In this document: positions 21,452-31,868 of the stretch, one piece after another | How the letters are laid out: every line of letters begins with the position of its first letter | Position numbering within the stretch: the first letter of the stretch is position 1 | Assembly: GCF_014610845.1 (NCBI RefSeq) | Contig: NZ_JABTCG010000011.1 | Location: 1 to 50,817, forward strand | From: Maribacter arenosus | GTDB taxonomy: Bacteria > Bacteroidota > Bacteroidia > Flavobacteriales > Flavobacteriaceae | Length of the DNA stretch: 50,817 nt | Direction of reading: 5' to 3' | Translations under genes and position numbers: made by a program | Notes under the pieces: model-generated | The model's input: the letters and a program-made list of their open reading frames with translations, nothing else | What the model was told of the DNA's origin: nothing | Database searches by the model: none

Positions 21452-23860
21452 ATGAAAAAAAGAAAAGATATAAAGATTAACGCGCCACAGGAGGTTAATT
21501 TGAAACAATTTTTCCAGAAGGTCTATAAGAACAAATGGCTTTTCGTTTTAAGCATTGGTTCATTTTTAGCAATTACATTAGCGTATATCTTTCTGGCCAC
21601 GCCGAAATATGAAGTTTCAACCTCTATTTTGATCGATGCATCAGGAAGTAACAGGGCCCTGGGTGAAAGCAAATACATCGAGGGCGGAGTAGGCTTAATC
21701 GAAGTTGAAAAAAACCTCTACAATGAAGTGGGCATCTTAAAATCTTTTAGCCTTGTTCGCCAAACTGTGGAAGATTTGGGTTTTGACATTACCTACTATT
21801 CCGGTAACTGGCTAACCAGAAAAGAATATTATGGTTATTTTCCAATTGGTGTAACACTCACCGAGGCCAAAGCCCAGCTTTATGATGTTCCTTTTGAAGT
21901 AGATATACTTTCAAATGAAAAATATCAATTAACGATTGAGGGTAATAATTTTAAGGTTTTAGACCCAAAAAGCGGTTCAACCCGTGACGTAAAAAGAGAT
22001 TTTTCTTTTTCGAAAGAATTCGCATTTGGAGAAGTGGTCAGCCATGAATATTTCTCGTTCATAATAAATAAACCGGATTATGATTTCAACCTTGACGACG
22101 ATACACTTCGAAACCTCAGTTTCGTTGTCCACAACATTGATGACGTCGCCAATAAATATCTTACAGGCCTTGAAGTCAATAATATTGACATTCAGGCAAG
22201 TATTTTTAAAATAGTTTCTTACGGAGCCCTCGTAGATAAAGAAGTTCATTTTCTCAAAAGACTAACAGAAAATTACGTACAGAATAAACTGAAATCCAGA
22301 AACGGAATTGCCTCGGGCAAGGAGGAATTTATTCGAAAGCAACTAAGGGAAGTGTCGGATTCTTTGGCAAGAGTCGAGTTACAACTCGAACATTTCAAAA
22401 GAAACAAAAGGGCACTTAATTTAGGGGTAACAGCAACCAATGCCTTGGGTCAAACCTCGAATTTACAAGCTGAGAAGGCGAAAATTGAACTGGACATCAA
22501 ATTTTACAATTCACTAATTGAAAACGTCCAAAAGAATAAACACACGGATGATTTTGTAATTCCGACTTCTATTGGTATTGAGGATCCCATGATAAATGCA
22601 AACCTCTCTGAACTAAAAAACTTATATGCCGAAAGAGCAAAGAAAAAATTCTATGTAACCGGTACGAACCAAGAAATGAGCATCTTGAACCAACAGATCA
22701 AAGCCTCGACCGATTTATTGCTGAACAATTTGCGCAATGCCATAAAATCTTTAGAGTATGCACAAGAAAGAGTTATTAGTCAATTAGCAAGTTATAATGG
22801 GGTAATCAATTCTCTGCCAGAAAGAGAAAATGCCCTACTTTCAATAGAAAGACAAAGTACTTTATATAGTAATCTATTCAATTATTTAAGTCAAGAGCTG
22901 GCCAAAACGGGTATTGCCAGAGCCGAGAGTACTTCGGATACCAGGGTATTGGATGAAGCAAGAATGGTAGGTGATGGGCCGGTAGCCCCTCAAAAATTGC
23001 TGCTTTTGGTATTGGCCTTTGTACTTGGCACTATGTTTCCTATGGCATGGCTTGCCTTTTTCTCCAAGAACGAGAACATTGAAAATATAGAACAGATTTT
23101 TTCTAATAGTGATATTCCGGTGATAGCCAGTATCGCGCATCATGACCCTGAATCTTTAAATTCGGACTCCGAGCTTTCGCTGTGGAATGTAAAGGAATCA
23201 TTTCGTTACTTAACTACCAATTTGAAATATGTAAAGACAAAAGAACAATGTGTTGTCTTAGGAATAACTTCTATTTTTCCTGAAGAGGGCAAAACGTATA
23301 ATGCTATCAACTTGGGCATAACTCTTGCCGAATCAGGTAAAAAAACCCTTATTATCGATGCGGATTTAAGAAAGCCTAGTCTGGTCAAAGGTATCAAGGA
23401 TAACCAAGGCAAGGGACTTACGGACTATTTAGATGGAGATACTATTTTAGCGGATGATATAATTCATTTTCATGAAGAATTAAACACCTTGCACTTCGTT
23501 CCGACTTCAACGGTGAATGGTAATGTTCATAAGATGCTTTCAGGACCTAAAATGAAATCACTTTTTCTAGATCTTAAAGATAGATACGATTATATCATAC
23601 TGGACACCCCTCCAGTCGGCCTAGTATCAGATTTTCTACTTTTTAGAGATTTGATTGATATAAATTTATTCGTAATTCGAAGAAATATCGCCAAAATCGG
23701 ATTTTTGGAAGATATAGAGAAGCTGATACCGCAAGGTAAAAAGAAGAAAAGTTTTATCATTTTCAATGATGTCTCGAAGAAAGATCACTACTATGGATAT
23801 GAGCAGAGTTACGGGCAAAATAAAGAAAAACGGTTGGTCAAAAAAGCGTTATCGACTTAA
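21452..23860 (+). CDS. Wzc-like polysaccharide copolymerase with BY-kinase domain
   Basis: 802 residues. A Wzz chain-length domain lies between two membrane segments (about 32-52 and 510-530) with a long periplasmic coiled coil. The cytoplasmic BY-kinase domain has Walker A TSIFPEEGKTYNAINLG (near 605), Walker A' LIIDADLRKPSL and Walker B YDYIILDTPP (near 711). The tail carries a tyrosine cluster, HYYGYEQSYGQN, the expected autophosphorylation region. It controls chain length and export with the Wza-like protein. Walker A has PEEGK instead of the usual PGEGK. Confidence 0.92.
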   Translation: MKKRKDIKINAPQEVNLKQFFQKVYKNKWLFVLSIGSFLAITLAYIFLATPKYEVSTSILIDASGSNRALGESKYIEGGVGLIEVEKNLYNEVGILKSFSLVRQTVEDLGFDITYYSGNWLTRKEYYGYFPIGVTLTEAKAQLYDVPFEVDILSNEKYQLTIEGNNFKVLDPKSGSTRDVKRDFSFSKEFAFGEVVSHEYFSFIINKPDYDFNLDDDTLRNLSFVVHNIDDVANKYLTGLEVNNIDIQASIFKIVSYGALVDKEVHFLKRLTENYVQNKLKSRNGIASGKEEFIRKQLREVSDSLARVELQLEHFKRNKRALNLGVTATNALGQTSNLQAEKAKIELDIKFYNSLIENVQKNKHTDDFVIPTSIGIEDPMINANLSELKNLYAERAKKKFYVTGTNQEMSILNQQIKASTDLLLNNLRNAIKSLEYAQERVISQLASYNGVINSLPERENALLSIERQSTLYSNLFNYLSQELAKTGIARAESTSDTRVLDEARMVGDGPVAPQKLLLLVLAFVLGTMFPMAWLAFFSKNENIENIEQIFSNSDIPVIASIAHHDPESLNSDSELSLWNVKESFRYLTTNLKYVKTKEQCVVLGITSIFPEEGKTYNAINLGITLAESGKKTLIIDADLRKPSLVKGIKDNQGKGLTDYLDGDTILADDIIHFHEELNTLHFVPTSTVNGNVHKMLSGPKMKSLFLDLKDRYDYIILDTPPVGLVSDFLLFRDLIDINLFVIRRNIAKIGFLEDIEKLIPQGKKKKSFIIFNDVSKKDHYYGYEQSYGQNKEKRLVKKALST

Positions 23861-23931
23861 TCCTTTATCCTATTCAAAGGTTTGAATTATCCAAAATGAA
23901 TGCACAGCAAGAACTGTGATATCCAGATAAC

Positions 23932-25305
23932 ATGAATGACTTCTCCAAGCTTTTTAACTTTAAAATAGATGAGGCGCAAATGCCCTATTTCTATATCTAT
24001 TTTGTCATTGCTGGTATCATTGCTTTATATTTACTTATTAAAAGTGGCTCAAAATATAAGTTTGAACTATTTTTTGTGTCGTTCTATTTGCTGACTGGTA
24101 ATATTAACGCATTATTGACGATAAAAATTCCCGGATTCAGCTTTTTCGAAATTCAGCCAGAAAGGTTGCTTTTTTTTATATTATCATTTTTTCTCGCAAG
24201 AAAAATGTTTTTTTCTAAGGAAAAGCTACAATTTACTTTGAACAAAAGCATTCCTTGGTTCGAAGTTGCCCTATATGCCTATGTGATTATGCTTGCTATC
24301 TCGGCACTTTACAATATCCCCGAGACAGGTGTTGTAGACGCTGTAATAAGTATTTACGATGCCATAGCATTTTTAGTCATTATGATATCCTTTAGGTTAA
24401 TGGCAGATAAACCTTCCTATGACCTCATCGGTAAATCGATCATAATCGGTGCCGTAGCGTCAAGTTTAATAAGTCTTGTTCAGTTAGTTATCGACCCATA
24501 CTTTCTAAGAATAGGCGATAACCGGGAAGCCTTCGGATCATTTTTAAGATCAAATGGTATGTTTAGCACCGAATATTTCAATTCGTACTACCTCATCATC
24601 GCAATTGTATGGACGTTGACCACAATTAAAAACAATCTTTTGAAAATTTCATTGGTAGCCCTTTTTTCATTAGGGGTGATATCATCGTTTCAGCGGATGA
24701 GCTGGGTGATTTTGGCTTTAGTTCTCCTTACCTATCTGGTTTTCATTAAGAAAATGGCTCTTGAAAAGCTTTTTTTTACGGGTTTGGCCTTGATTGCGAT
24801 TATATTATCAATTTCTATCTTTTATTATCAAGACATAATGAAGAGCTCTTTGATAAAGGAAAGGCTAAGTGAGCGGGTCGATAGCCGAGCAGGATACTAT
24901 GCCATGGTTCTTGATAATATCGGCAAAAAACCTGTTTTCGGGTATGGCAATCTCAAGAATGAGGTCTATTATGTAAATTTGATGCGCATAACAGGTGATA
25001 GAGACCGGGCAACGGCAACGACTGGAGATCTTCATAGCGGTTATTTTTCGGCACTTTTTTTATACGGGATCCCTGCGTCAATTTTCTTTACTTTGTTCGT
25101 CATATTGTCAGTGCTTTATTACTCAAAATCTTTAAATATTGATTTATATTTCGTTCTGCCTTTTCTAGTAAGTATCCTATATATGATCGGTAATCTGACC
25201 AATAACTTTTTATTTTTAAAATATATTTCAATTCTCTATGCCGTCCATATTGGGATTGGAATGGGAATCAATAGAATCAAAGAACGATTGGCTTTTGTCA
25301 ATTGA
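23932..25305 (+). CDS. Wzy-like O-antigen polymerase/ligase family membrane protein
   Basis: 457 residues with about 11 membrane segments. The large periplasmic loop carries the Wzy_C pattern: RVDSRAGYYAMVLDNIGKKPVFGYG, then an LHSGYFSALFLYGIP segment with a conserved His. It would polymerise lipid-linked repeat units at the outer face of the inner membrane. 71 bases after the Wzc-like gene and 36 before the flippase. Confidence 0.85.
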   Translation: MNDFSKLFNFKIDEAQMPYFYIYFVIAGIIALYLLIKSGSKYKFELFFVSFYLLTGNINALLTIKIPGFSFFEIQPERLLFFILSFFLARKMFFSKEKLQFTLNKSIPWFEVALYAYVIMLAISALYNIPETGVVDAVISIYDAIAFLVIMISFRLMADKPSYDLIGKSIIIGAVASSLISLVQLVIDPYFLRIGDNREAFGSFLRSNGMFSTEYFNSYYLIIAIVWTLTTIKNNLLKISLVALFSLGVISSFQRMSWVILALVLLTYLVFIKKMALEKLFFTGLALIAIILSISIFYYQDIMKSSLIKERLSERVDSRAGYYAMVLDNIGKKPVFGYGNLKNEVYYVNLMRITGDRDRATATTGDLHSGYFSALFLYGIPASIFFTLFVILSVLYYSKSLNIDLYFVLPFLVSILYMIGNLTNNFLFLKYISILYAVHIGIGMGINRIKERLAFVN

Positions 25306-25341
25306 CCCGAAAGTACCATAATTGTACCGCCATCTTAAAAT

Positions 25342-26703
25342 ATGAATGTAATTGAAAAGTTAAAAACAGCTTTACATAAAGGCAATGAGCGGTCCGTCAG
25401 GGCTAAAAGAAATGTATTATTGACCATATTACTTAAAGGCCTTGGTGTACTGATAGGTTTTATTTATTTCCCCTTATCATTAGAATATCTTGGGGCCGTT
25501 AAGTTCGGAATCTTTTTAACACTTCTTTCAATAGTAGATTGGTTTTTAAGTTTCGATATAGGTATCGGTCTCGGGTTGAGGAACAAGTTTGGAGAATCGG
25601 TAGCCCTTGACGATAATCAAAAGGCGGTACATTACGTCAGTACTGCATATTTCGTTCTAGGTGCAGTTGTAGTAGTAGTTACCATCGTACTTCTTATTTT
25701 GAATTTTTTCGTGCCGTGGACCGGTTGGTTGAATATCGCCCCAGAACTGACTAAAGAAGTAGAGATCCTTGGGGCCATCATCATCGTTTCTTTTGGTATT
25801 CGGTTCATAGCAGGAAATATTTATGAAATATTTTACGCGTTGCAAAAAATGGCTTACGTAGAATTTTTCTCTTTGCTGACCAAAGCTTCGTTTTTGTTTT
25901 TGATCCTACTCATTCCATTAATAGTGCCCGAATCATTACTGCTTTTTGGAACGGCCAGGTCTTTAACCTTCGCCATGGTACCGTTACTTGTTGGACTATT
26001 CTACTTCAGGCGTAAATTCAACTCATACCGCCCTTCTTTTAAATATGTAAAATTGGCCTATTTCAAAGATCTTTTTTCTTTAGGGATCAAATTCTTCCTG
26101 ATTCAAATGGCCATGCTTGTCATACATCAAACAAACAATATTCTAATCGCCAGTTTTGTGTCTTTGGAAGGTGTGCCACAATATGAGGCGGCCTATAAAT
26201 ATCTTTCCGTATTTATGATGTTGTTCGTCATTCTCAACAACCAGCTTTGGCCATCGAATATAGAAGCCTATGCCAAAGGTGATTTTATCTGGATGAAAAA
26301 GTCTATGTGGACTGTCTTGAAAATTTGGATAGCCACATTATTTATAATTTCTGTCATGGTTATTATTTCCCCCTTCATATATAAATTTTGGCTTCAAGAA
26401 AACCTTGCGATACCCATAGCTATTTCAATAACAGTCGCCATCTCAATTTGCCTTACAACTTGGGTAAACATTTTCAATATTGTATTGAACGGAACAGGTA
26501 GGATCAAACTACAAATGTATGCGTGGATTTTCGCAGCACTAATCAATATTCCGGCATCGCTTTTCTTCGTTAAAGTTTTGGATTATGGTGTCGTTGGGAT
26601 TGTGTTGGGCACAATAGTGAGTTTAGTTCCAGTAGCGATCGTTTCGCCGATTCAAGTGTATAAAATTTTGTCTCAAAAAGACTGCGGTATATGGGCAAAA
26701 TAG
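25342..26703 (+). CDS. Wzx-like oligosaccharide flippase
   Basis: 453 residues with about 12 membrane segments. N-terminal KRNVLLTILLKGLGVLIGFIYFPLSLEYLG matches the polysaccharide biosynthesis (MATE/MOP) flippase pattern, followed by GIGLGLRNKFGE. It would move lipid-linked repeat units across the inner membrane for the Wzy-like polymerase encoded just upstream. Confidence 0.88.
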   Translation: MNVIEKLKTALHKGNERSVRAKRNVLLTILLKGLGVLIGFIYFPLSLEYLGAVKFGIFLTLLSIVDWFLSFDIGIGLGLRNKFGESVALDDNQKAVHYVSTAYFVLGAVVVVVTIVLLILNFFVPWTGWLNIAPELTKEVEILGAIIIVSFGIRFIAGNIYEIFYALQKMAYVEFFSLLTKASFLFLILLIPLIVPESLLLFGTARSLTFAMVPLLVGLFYFRRKFNSYRPSFKYVKLAYFKDLFSLGIKFFLIQMAMLVIHQTNNILIASFVSLEGVPQYEAAYKYLSVFMMLFVILNNQLWPSNIEAYAKGDFIWMKKSMWTVLKIWIATLFIISVMVIISPFIYKFWLQENLAIPIAISITVAISICLTTWVNIFNIVLNGTGRIKLQMYAWIFAALINIPASLFFVKVLDYGVVGIVLGTIVSLVPVAIVSPIQVYKILSQKDCGIWAK

Positions 26704-26776
26704 AAAATTCACATTTTAAAACAAGTAATGTCCTTGATATATCAGATGTTAAACACAATCATATATCAATATAGAA

Positions 26777-28477
26777 ATGAAATCTCACCTAAAACATATT
26801 CGATTTGGCGTCATTTGCAACAATAATCAGTTGTATACATGGCAAGAAATCGTTATCAAAAAGTTGATTTCGGAAGCCGATGTCGAATTGAAATTAGTGG
26901 TATATGATGGTAAACGGCAGGGTAAAAAACCCGCACCTTCTTCATTTAATGATTCTTCACATAAAATCGGTTTTTTATGGAATCTCTACTATCGGTTGTT
27001 CATTAAAAAGAAATCGAAGGCCCTGCAAAGGGTTGAAACCCTTTCCCTATTCGAGGGAATAGCCGTAATGCAATGTGATTTTCTTATTACATATGGATTT
27101 GCCCAATTGCATTCCGCTGATATCCAAATAATTGAAAATGCCGAACTCGATTTCATTCTCGATTTTTCTTCTGTTCAATTTACGGGAAATCTGCTAAAAG
27201 TCGTTAAATATGGTATATGGAACTATCGGTTTGGCAATCTAGAGAAGTATCAGGATACGACTGGATGTTTTTGGGAGATCTATCACAAAGATGTTATAAC
27301 GAGTGCCTATCTTATTCGACTCACGAACAAGCCAGATACTAACTGCGTATTGAAAGAAGGGCATTTAAAAACAGCAATTTTTTATACGGAAAATATTGAT
27401 AAAATACATTTAGAAGCTACCGATTGGCCACTCAAGATTTGTCAGGATATAAGAAACAATAACGTCAATAATTCAGCTGTTGCCACGAAAATAAAATCTG
27501 ATAAGATATACCGTTCTCCAAGTAATTTTCAGATGCTGTTTTTTTTCTATGTTCAGTTTAATTTAGCATTTAAGAGCATCATTAAATTGCTTTTTTATAC
27601 CGATTTTTGGAATATCGGCGTAGCCGAGGCTCCTATTCATGATTTCTTAGATTCTAAAAAAACTCCTACCATACATTGGTTCCCGAATTTACCAAAGTCT
27701 CGATTTATGGCCGATCCCTTTGGGATTCATTTTAAGAACCAATTACATATTATTTACGAAGACTACCGTTTTGATCAAGGTATCGGCAAGACTGCTAGTA
27801 TTTTGTACCATGACGGCGAGTTCAAGGATAACAAAATAGTCATCGATGAAGAATTCCATATGTCCTATCCCTATCTTTTGGATTACGAAGATGAAATTTA
27901 TTGCATCCCTGAGACCTACCAGGCAAATCAGGTACGTTTATATAAAGCCTTGGAATTTCCCCTTAAATGGAAATTGGAAAAAGTGCTCATCGAGAACTAC
28001 GCAGGTATTGACAGCACTCCATTTAAACACAACAATACGTGGTTTCTTTTTTCTACGAATAAAAAATTAGGTGCACGTTATAATCTTAATATCCATTATT
28101 CCGATAGTATTTTCGGCCCTTGGCACCAACATCCTAAAAATCCTGTAAAAACTGATATTCGATCGTCAAGGCCAGCAGGCACCTTATTTATACATAATGG
28201 CGACTTGTTTCGGCCATCGATGGATTATTCCGAAAAGATTGAAGGCAGAATTAGTATCAACAAGGTCATAACTCTAACCATTAATGATTTTAAGGAAGAA
28301 ATTCACAACATCGTAGATCCTTTCAAGAAAACCTATTTTTCAGACAAGGTACATACCCTTAGCCAAGTAGGCAATTATACCTTGGTCGATGGAGCCAAAG
28401 AATTATTCATTTTAGCCAATTTCAATGCGCTTAAACATAAAATAATGCGAATTTTTGTTATGCTGAAAAATAAATAG
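26777..28477 (+). CDS. GINT1-like/formyltransferase-like fusion protein of unknown role
   Basis: 566 residues, no signal peptide. The N-terminal 200 residues (IRFGVICNNNQLYTWQEIVIKKLI) resemble a formyltransferase-like Rossmann domain. The C-terminal half has blades of a GH43-like beta-propeller (SRFMADPFGIHFKNQLHIIYEDYRF, MSYPYLLDYEDEIYCIPET, GIDSTPFKHNNTWFLFST, RPAGTLFIHNGDLFRPS) as in the N-terminal part of plant glucosamine inositolphosphorylceramide transferase. Its position in the operon suggests polysaccharide modification, but the reaction is not known to me. Confidence 0.75.
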   Translation: MKSHLKHIRFGVICNNNQLYTWQEIVIKKLISEADVELKLVVYDGKRQGKKPAPSSFNDSSHKIGFLWNLYYRLFIKKKSKALQRVETLSLFEGIAVMQCDFLITYGFAQLHSADIQIIENAELDFILDFSSVQFTGNLLKVVKYGIWNYRFGNLEKYQDTTGCFWEIYHKDVITSAYLIRLTNKPDTNCVLKEGHLKTAIFYTENIDKIHLEATDWPLKICQDIRNNNVNNSAVATKIKSDKIYRSPSNFQMLFFFYVQFNLAFKSIIKLLFYTDFWNIGVAEAPIHDFLDSKKTPTIHWFPNLPKSRFMADPFGIHFKNQLHIIYEDYRFDQGIGKTASILYHDGEFKDNKIVIDEEFHMSYPYLLDYEDEIYCIPETYQANQVRLYKALEFPLKWKLEKVLIENYAGIDSTPFKHNNTWFLFSTNKKLGARYNLNIHYSDSIFGPWHQHPKNPVKTDIRSSRPAGTLFIHNGDLFRPSMDYSEKIEGRISINKVITLTINDFKEEIHNIVDPFKKTYFSDKVHTLSQVGNYTLVDGAKELFILANFNALKHKIMRIFVMLKNK

Positions 28478-28568
28478 GTTCTTTTGTGCTTCTTTTTATT
28501 TTTTAGTACCATATGAGAAGGAAATATAATAGAAAATTAGTAACATAATTAAATATCCAACAAAATAA

Positions 28569-30428
28569 ATGTGTGGAATATGTGGTAAGATTCATTTTGA
28601 TATAGACAGACCTGTTCTTCAAGATGACATTCATAAAATGACCAAACTGATCACCCATAGAGGACCAGATGATAGCGGTTTTTATGTAAAGAAAAATGTT
28701 GGCCTCGGTTTTCGCAGATTGAGTATTATTGATCTTGATACAGGTCATCAACCCTTATCGAACGAAGATGGTACAATATGGATCGTCTTTAACGGTGAAA
28801 TCTATAATCATCTCAGCTTGCGAGAACAGTTGATTACAAAAGGACACAAATTCAAAACAAGAACAGACACTGAGACCATCGTTCATCTTTTTGAGGAGTA
28901 TGGGAGTGATTGTGTGAAATACCTCAGGGGTATGTTCGCGTTCGCTATTTGGGACGAGAAGCACAAGAAACTTTTTTGCGCCAGGGACCGTTTTGGCATC
29001 AAGCCATTTTTCTATTTCTTGGATCATGAGAAATTTATTTTCGGTACAGAAATAAAATGTATTTTGAGTCAGACGAAATCATCCTCGGCACTTTCCATTC
29101 CAATGCTGGATCAGTATTTGACCTATGGATATTCGTCCCAAGAGGGCACAATTTATCAAAACATCCAAAAATTAAGGCCTGGCCATATTTTAGATATCGA
29201 ACATGGAGGTAAGGTCAAGATCAATAGATTTTGGGATATTCACTATAACCCTGATTATAGCAAGAAAGAAGAGGAATGGTGCAAGTTGTTAGATGATAAA
29301 CTGTCCGAATCGGTAAAAGCACATTTGATGAGCGATGTGCCTATAGGGGCTTTTCTGAGCGGAGGAGTTGATTCGAGTGCAGTGGTGGCATTAATGTCAA
29401 AAAATTCAAGCACACCCGTAAAGACATTTTCAATAGGTTTTAAAGAGGAGGAATTCAATGAATTAAAATATGCCAGGGAAGTCGCCAAAATGTACAATAC
29501 AGAGCATCATGAACAAATTGTAGAACCAGAGTCTATTGGTCTATTGCCACACTTAGTGGATTGTTATGATGAGCCCTTTGCCGATTCTTCGGCCATACCA
29601 ACATATTTCGTTTCTAAATTTGCCAGGGAGCATATAACCGTAGCGCTATCTGGTGACGGGGGTGATGAGTTATTTGCAGGCTACAATAAGTACCAGCGAA
29701 TGATGAACATGCGCAACTTTAATGTGTTGCCCGAAGGTCCAAGCAAACATTTCTGGGGCGCTATGCATAAAATGATTCCTAACAGCGTAAAAGGAAAAGG
29801 GGCAACTTATTATCTTTCCAAACCCAAAAATAGTTTCCCTGCTTTTTTATCGATTTGGCAACAAGCCGAACGTGAAAAACTGTTCAAGAAAGAACTCTGG
29901 CAAGATATAAAGCAATCTCCTGCAGAATTAAGTAGAATTGAGAGTTTTACTAATTCAGGCTCCTCCGACTTTTTATTCAATATGCAAAAAATGGATATGC
30001 AAAGCTATATGGTAGATGATGTGCTCACCAAAGTAGATCGGGCAAGCATGCAAAATTCGCTTGAGGTGCGGGTGCCTATTTTGGATCATGAATTTGCAGA
30101 ACTAACTTCTCGTATCCCGTCTGAATTAAAAATGAAGAGAACCATTAAAAAATACATCTTTAAAGAAGCAATGAAAAAACATTTACCAGAATCTATCATT
30201 TCGCATAAAAAGCAGGGATTCAGTGTGCCGATGAAAGCTTGGTTTAAAGATGATCTTAAAGAATATGTCAATGATCGTTTGCTGAACACAAAGGGGCCGC
30301 TTTATGATTATTTAGACCCAGATTATGTAAGTAAGATAGTTAAAGACCACAATAAGGGAATGCGAGATTTTAACGATAAAATATGGTCTTTACTCTTCTT
30401 GGACCAATGGCTAAATTCGCGAAAATAG
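28569..30428 (+). CDS. asnB: Asparagine synthase-type glutamine amidotransferase 1
   Basis: 619 residues. The N-terminal class II glutamine amidotransferase domain starts MCGICGK (Cys2 nucleophile) with ITHRGPDDSGFY and LSNEDGTIWIVFNGEIYNH. The C-terminal AsnB domain has LSGGVDSSAVVALM (near 265) and LSGDGGDELFAGYNKY. It may make asparagine, but inside a polysaccharide operon the likelier role is amidation of a uronic acid carboxyl, as proposed for WbpS-type proteins. About 90 bases follow the upstream gene. Confidence 0.9.
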   Translation: MCGICGKIHFDIDRPVLQDDIHKMTKLITHRGPDDSGFYVKKNVGLGFRRLSIIDLDTGHQPLSNEDGTIWIVFNGEIYNHLSLREQLITKGHKFKTRTDTETIVHLFEEYGSDCVKYLRGMFAFAIWDEKHKKLFCARDRFGIKPFFYFLDHEKFIFGTEIKCILSQTKSSSALSIPMLDQYLTYGYSSQEGTIYQNIQKLRPGHILDIEHGGKVKINRFWDIHYNPDYSKKEEEWCKLLDDKLSESVKAHLMSDVPIGAFLSGGVDSSAVVALMSKNSSTPVKTFSIGFKEEEFNELKYAREVAKMYNTEHHEQIVEPESIGLLPHLVDCYDEPFADSSAIPTYFVSKFAREHITVALSGDGGDELFAGYNKYQRMMNMRNFNVLPEGPSKHFWGAMHKMIPNSVKGKGATYYLSKPKNSFPAFLSIWQQAEREKLFKKELWQDIKQSPAELSRIESFTNSGSSDFLFNMQKMDMQSYMVDDVLTKVDRASMQNSLEVRVPILDHEFAELTSRIPSELKMKRTIKKYIFKEAMKKHLPESIISHKKQGFSVPMKAWFKDDLKEYVNDRLLNTKGPLYDYLDPDYVSKIVKDHNKGMRDFNDKIWSLLFLDQWLNSRK

Positions 30429-30594
30429 GAGGCTATTCGAAGTTAATACCCTAATTTAAAAGAAATGAAAAAAAAACCAAATGCAGCATTTAACAATTGT
30501 CATATGCGCTATCAAATTCTGATTATATTTTGCAAAACCATTCCATTCAATATTTTTTCAAATTAAATACGTGATCAAAACACTATAACCGAGT

Positions 30595-31800
30595 TTGACA
30601 AAAGAAGAACAAAATAACGACGAACACATAGTCTTTCTAGGAGAGTCGGGCTTCCCCATGGGATTGGCCGCAGTTCAAAGAATTACCTTAATGGCTAAGA
30701 CACTTCTCACTGAAGGATATAGGGTTACCGTAATTTGTCGTAAGGGTGTTTGGAAGAAAAACAGTAAAATAAACTTTGGTGTAAAAGGTAATTATGAAGG
30801 TATTGATTACATCTACACTTCTGAAAGCGTTTTTAGACCAAAGGGTTTCATAAGTCGAAATATTCAGAAATTGAAAGGTCTATATGGAGAATTCATGTAT
30901 TTAAAATATCTAAAAAAGCACGATAAGATCAACGTGGCCATAATCTCGGAGATGAATGTCGTTCATGTGCTTCGTTACCTTATCTATTCGGCGTTTCTAA
31001 ATTTTTCTACAGTCATTAACTTCGTCGAGCTGGCATCTTCTATGAAAGATAGAAATTCTGTTTTGACAAAGGTAAAAGATTATTTATACGACCATTGGGT
31101 CATAAAGCTATTCGATGGAGCTTTGCCCATAAGTGATCGTCTTATGAAATACTATATGGCAATCGCACCTTCTAAACCTGCAATGAAATTACCTGTTTTA
31201 TGTGATTTTGAAAAATTCGGCAAAGGAAAGAATAGGGATACAGAACCTTATTTTCTGTATTGTGGAAGTATGGCCTATAAGGAAGTAATCGATTTCATAA
31301 TCGAGGCATATAAAAGCATTTCCGAAAATGAAACTACAAAATTATTTTTGATCGTAAGTGGCGGTAAGAAAAGTGAAACTGGCCTTTTACAAGAAGATTT
31401 AAACACGCAATTCAATACGGAACAGATTAGGTTATTTTCGAACATTCCTTATAACCAACTTGTTGATTTGTATAACAATGCGATAGCTCTGCTAATTCCA
31501 CTGCGACCAACTGTACAAGATTCGGCGCGGTTTCCCCATAAAATAGGAGAATACCTGGCATCGGGCAATCCGGTCATAACAACGAATGTAGGAGAAATCA
31601 AAAACTACTTTGAAGATGGTAAAACCGCCCTCGTTGCTGATTTATATGATATTGACGCAATTGCGGAAAAAATGCAATACGTTTTGGACAACCCGGTAGA
31701 TTCTAAAAATATTGGTGCTAATGGCAAGCAATTAGGCCTTGCCGAGTTTGATTATAGAACACATGGGGTAAGATTACGAATGTTTTTACAGGAAATTTAA
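30595..31800 (+). CDS. GT4-like glycosyltransferase (TTG start)
   Basis: 401 residues, GT-B fold. The start is a TTG giving MTKEEQNNDEHIVFLGESGFPMGLAAVQRI. A GTG upstream at 30571 hits a stop after five codons, and the next ATG would cut into the nucleotide-fold glycine loop GESGFPMG, so TTG is the only start keeping the domain whole. The C-terminal donor site resembles GT4: FPHKIGEYLASGNPVITTNVGE. It probably adds one sugar to the lipid-linked repeat unit on the cytoplasmic side. Confidence 0.83.
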   Translation: MTKEEQNNDEHIVFLGESGFPMGLAAVQRITLMAKTLLTEGYRVTVICRKGVWKKNSKINFGVKGNYEGIDYIYTSESVFRPKGFISRNIQKLKGLYGEFMYLKYLKKHDKINVAIISEMNVVHVLRYLIYSAFLNFSTVINFVELASSMKDRNSVLTKVKDYLYDHWVIKLFDGALPISDRLMKYYMAIAPSKPAMKLPVLCDFEKFGKGKNRDTEPYFLYCGSMAYKEVIDFIIEAYKSISENETTKLFLIVSGGKKSETGLLQEDLNTQFNTEQIRLFSNIPYNQLVDLYNNAIALLIPLRPTVQDSARFPHKIGEYLASGNPVITTNVGEIKNYFEDGKTALVADLYDIDAIAEKMQYVLDNPVDSKNIGANGKQLGLAEFDYRTHGVRLRMFLQEI

Positions 31801-31868
31801 CTATACAATGAATATACATTTGAAGGTAGATAGCAATTTCGAATTCAAATGTTGGAATAAGAATTTAA

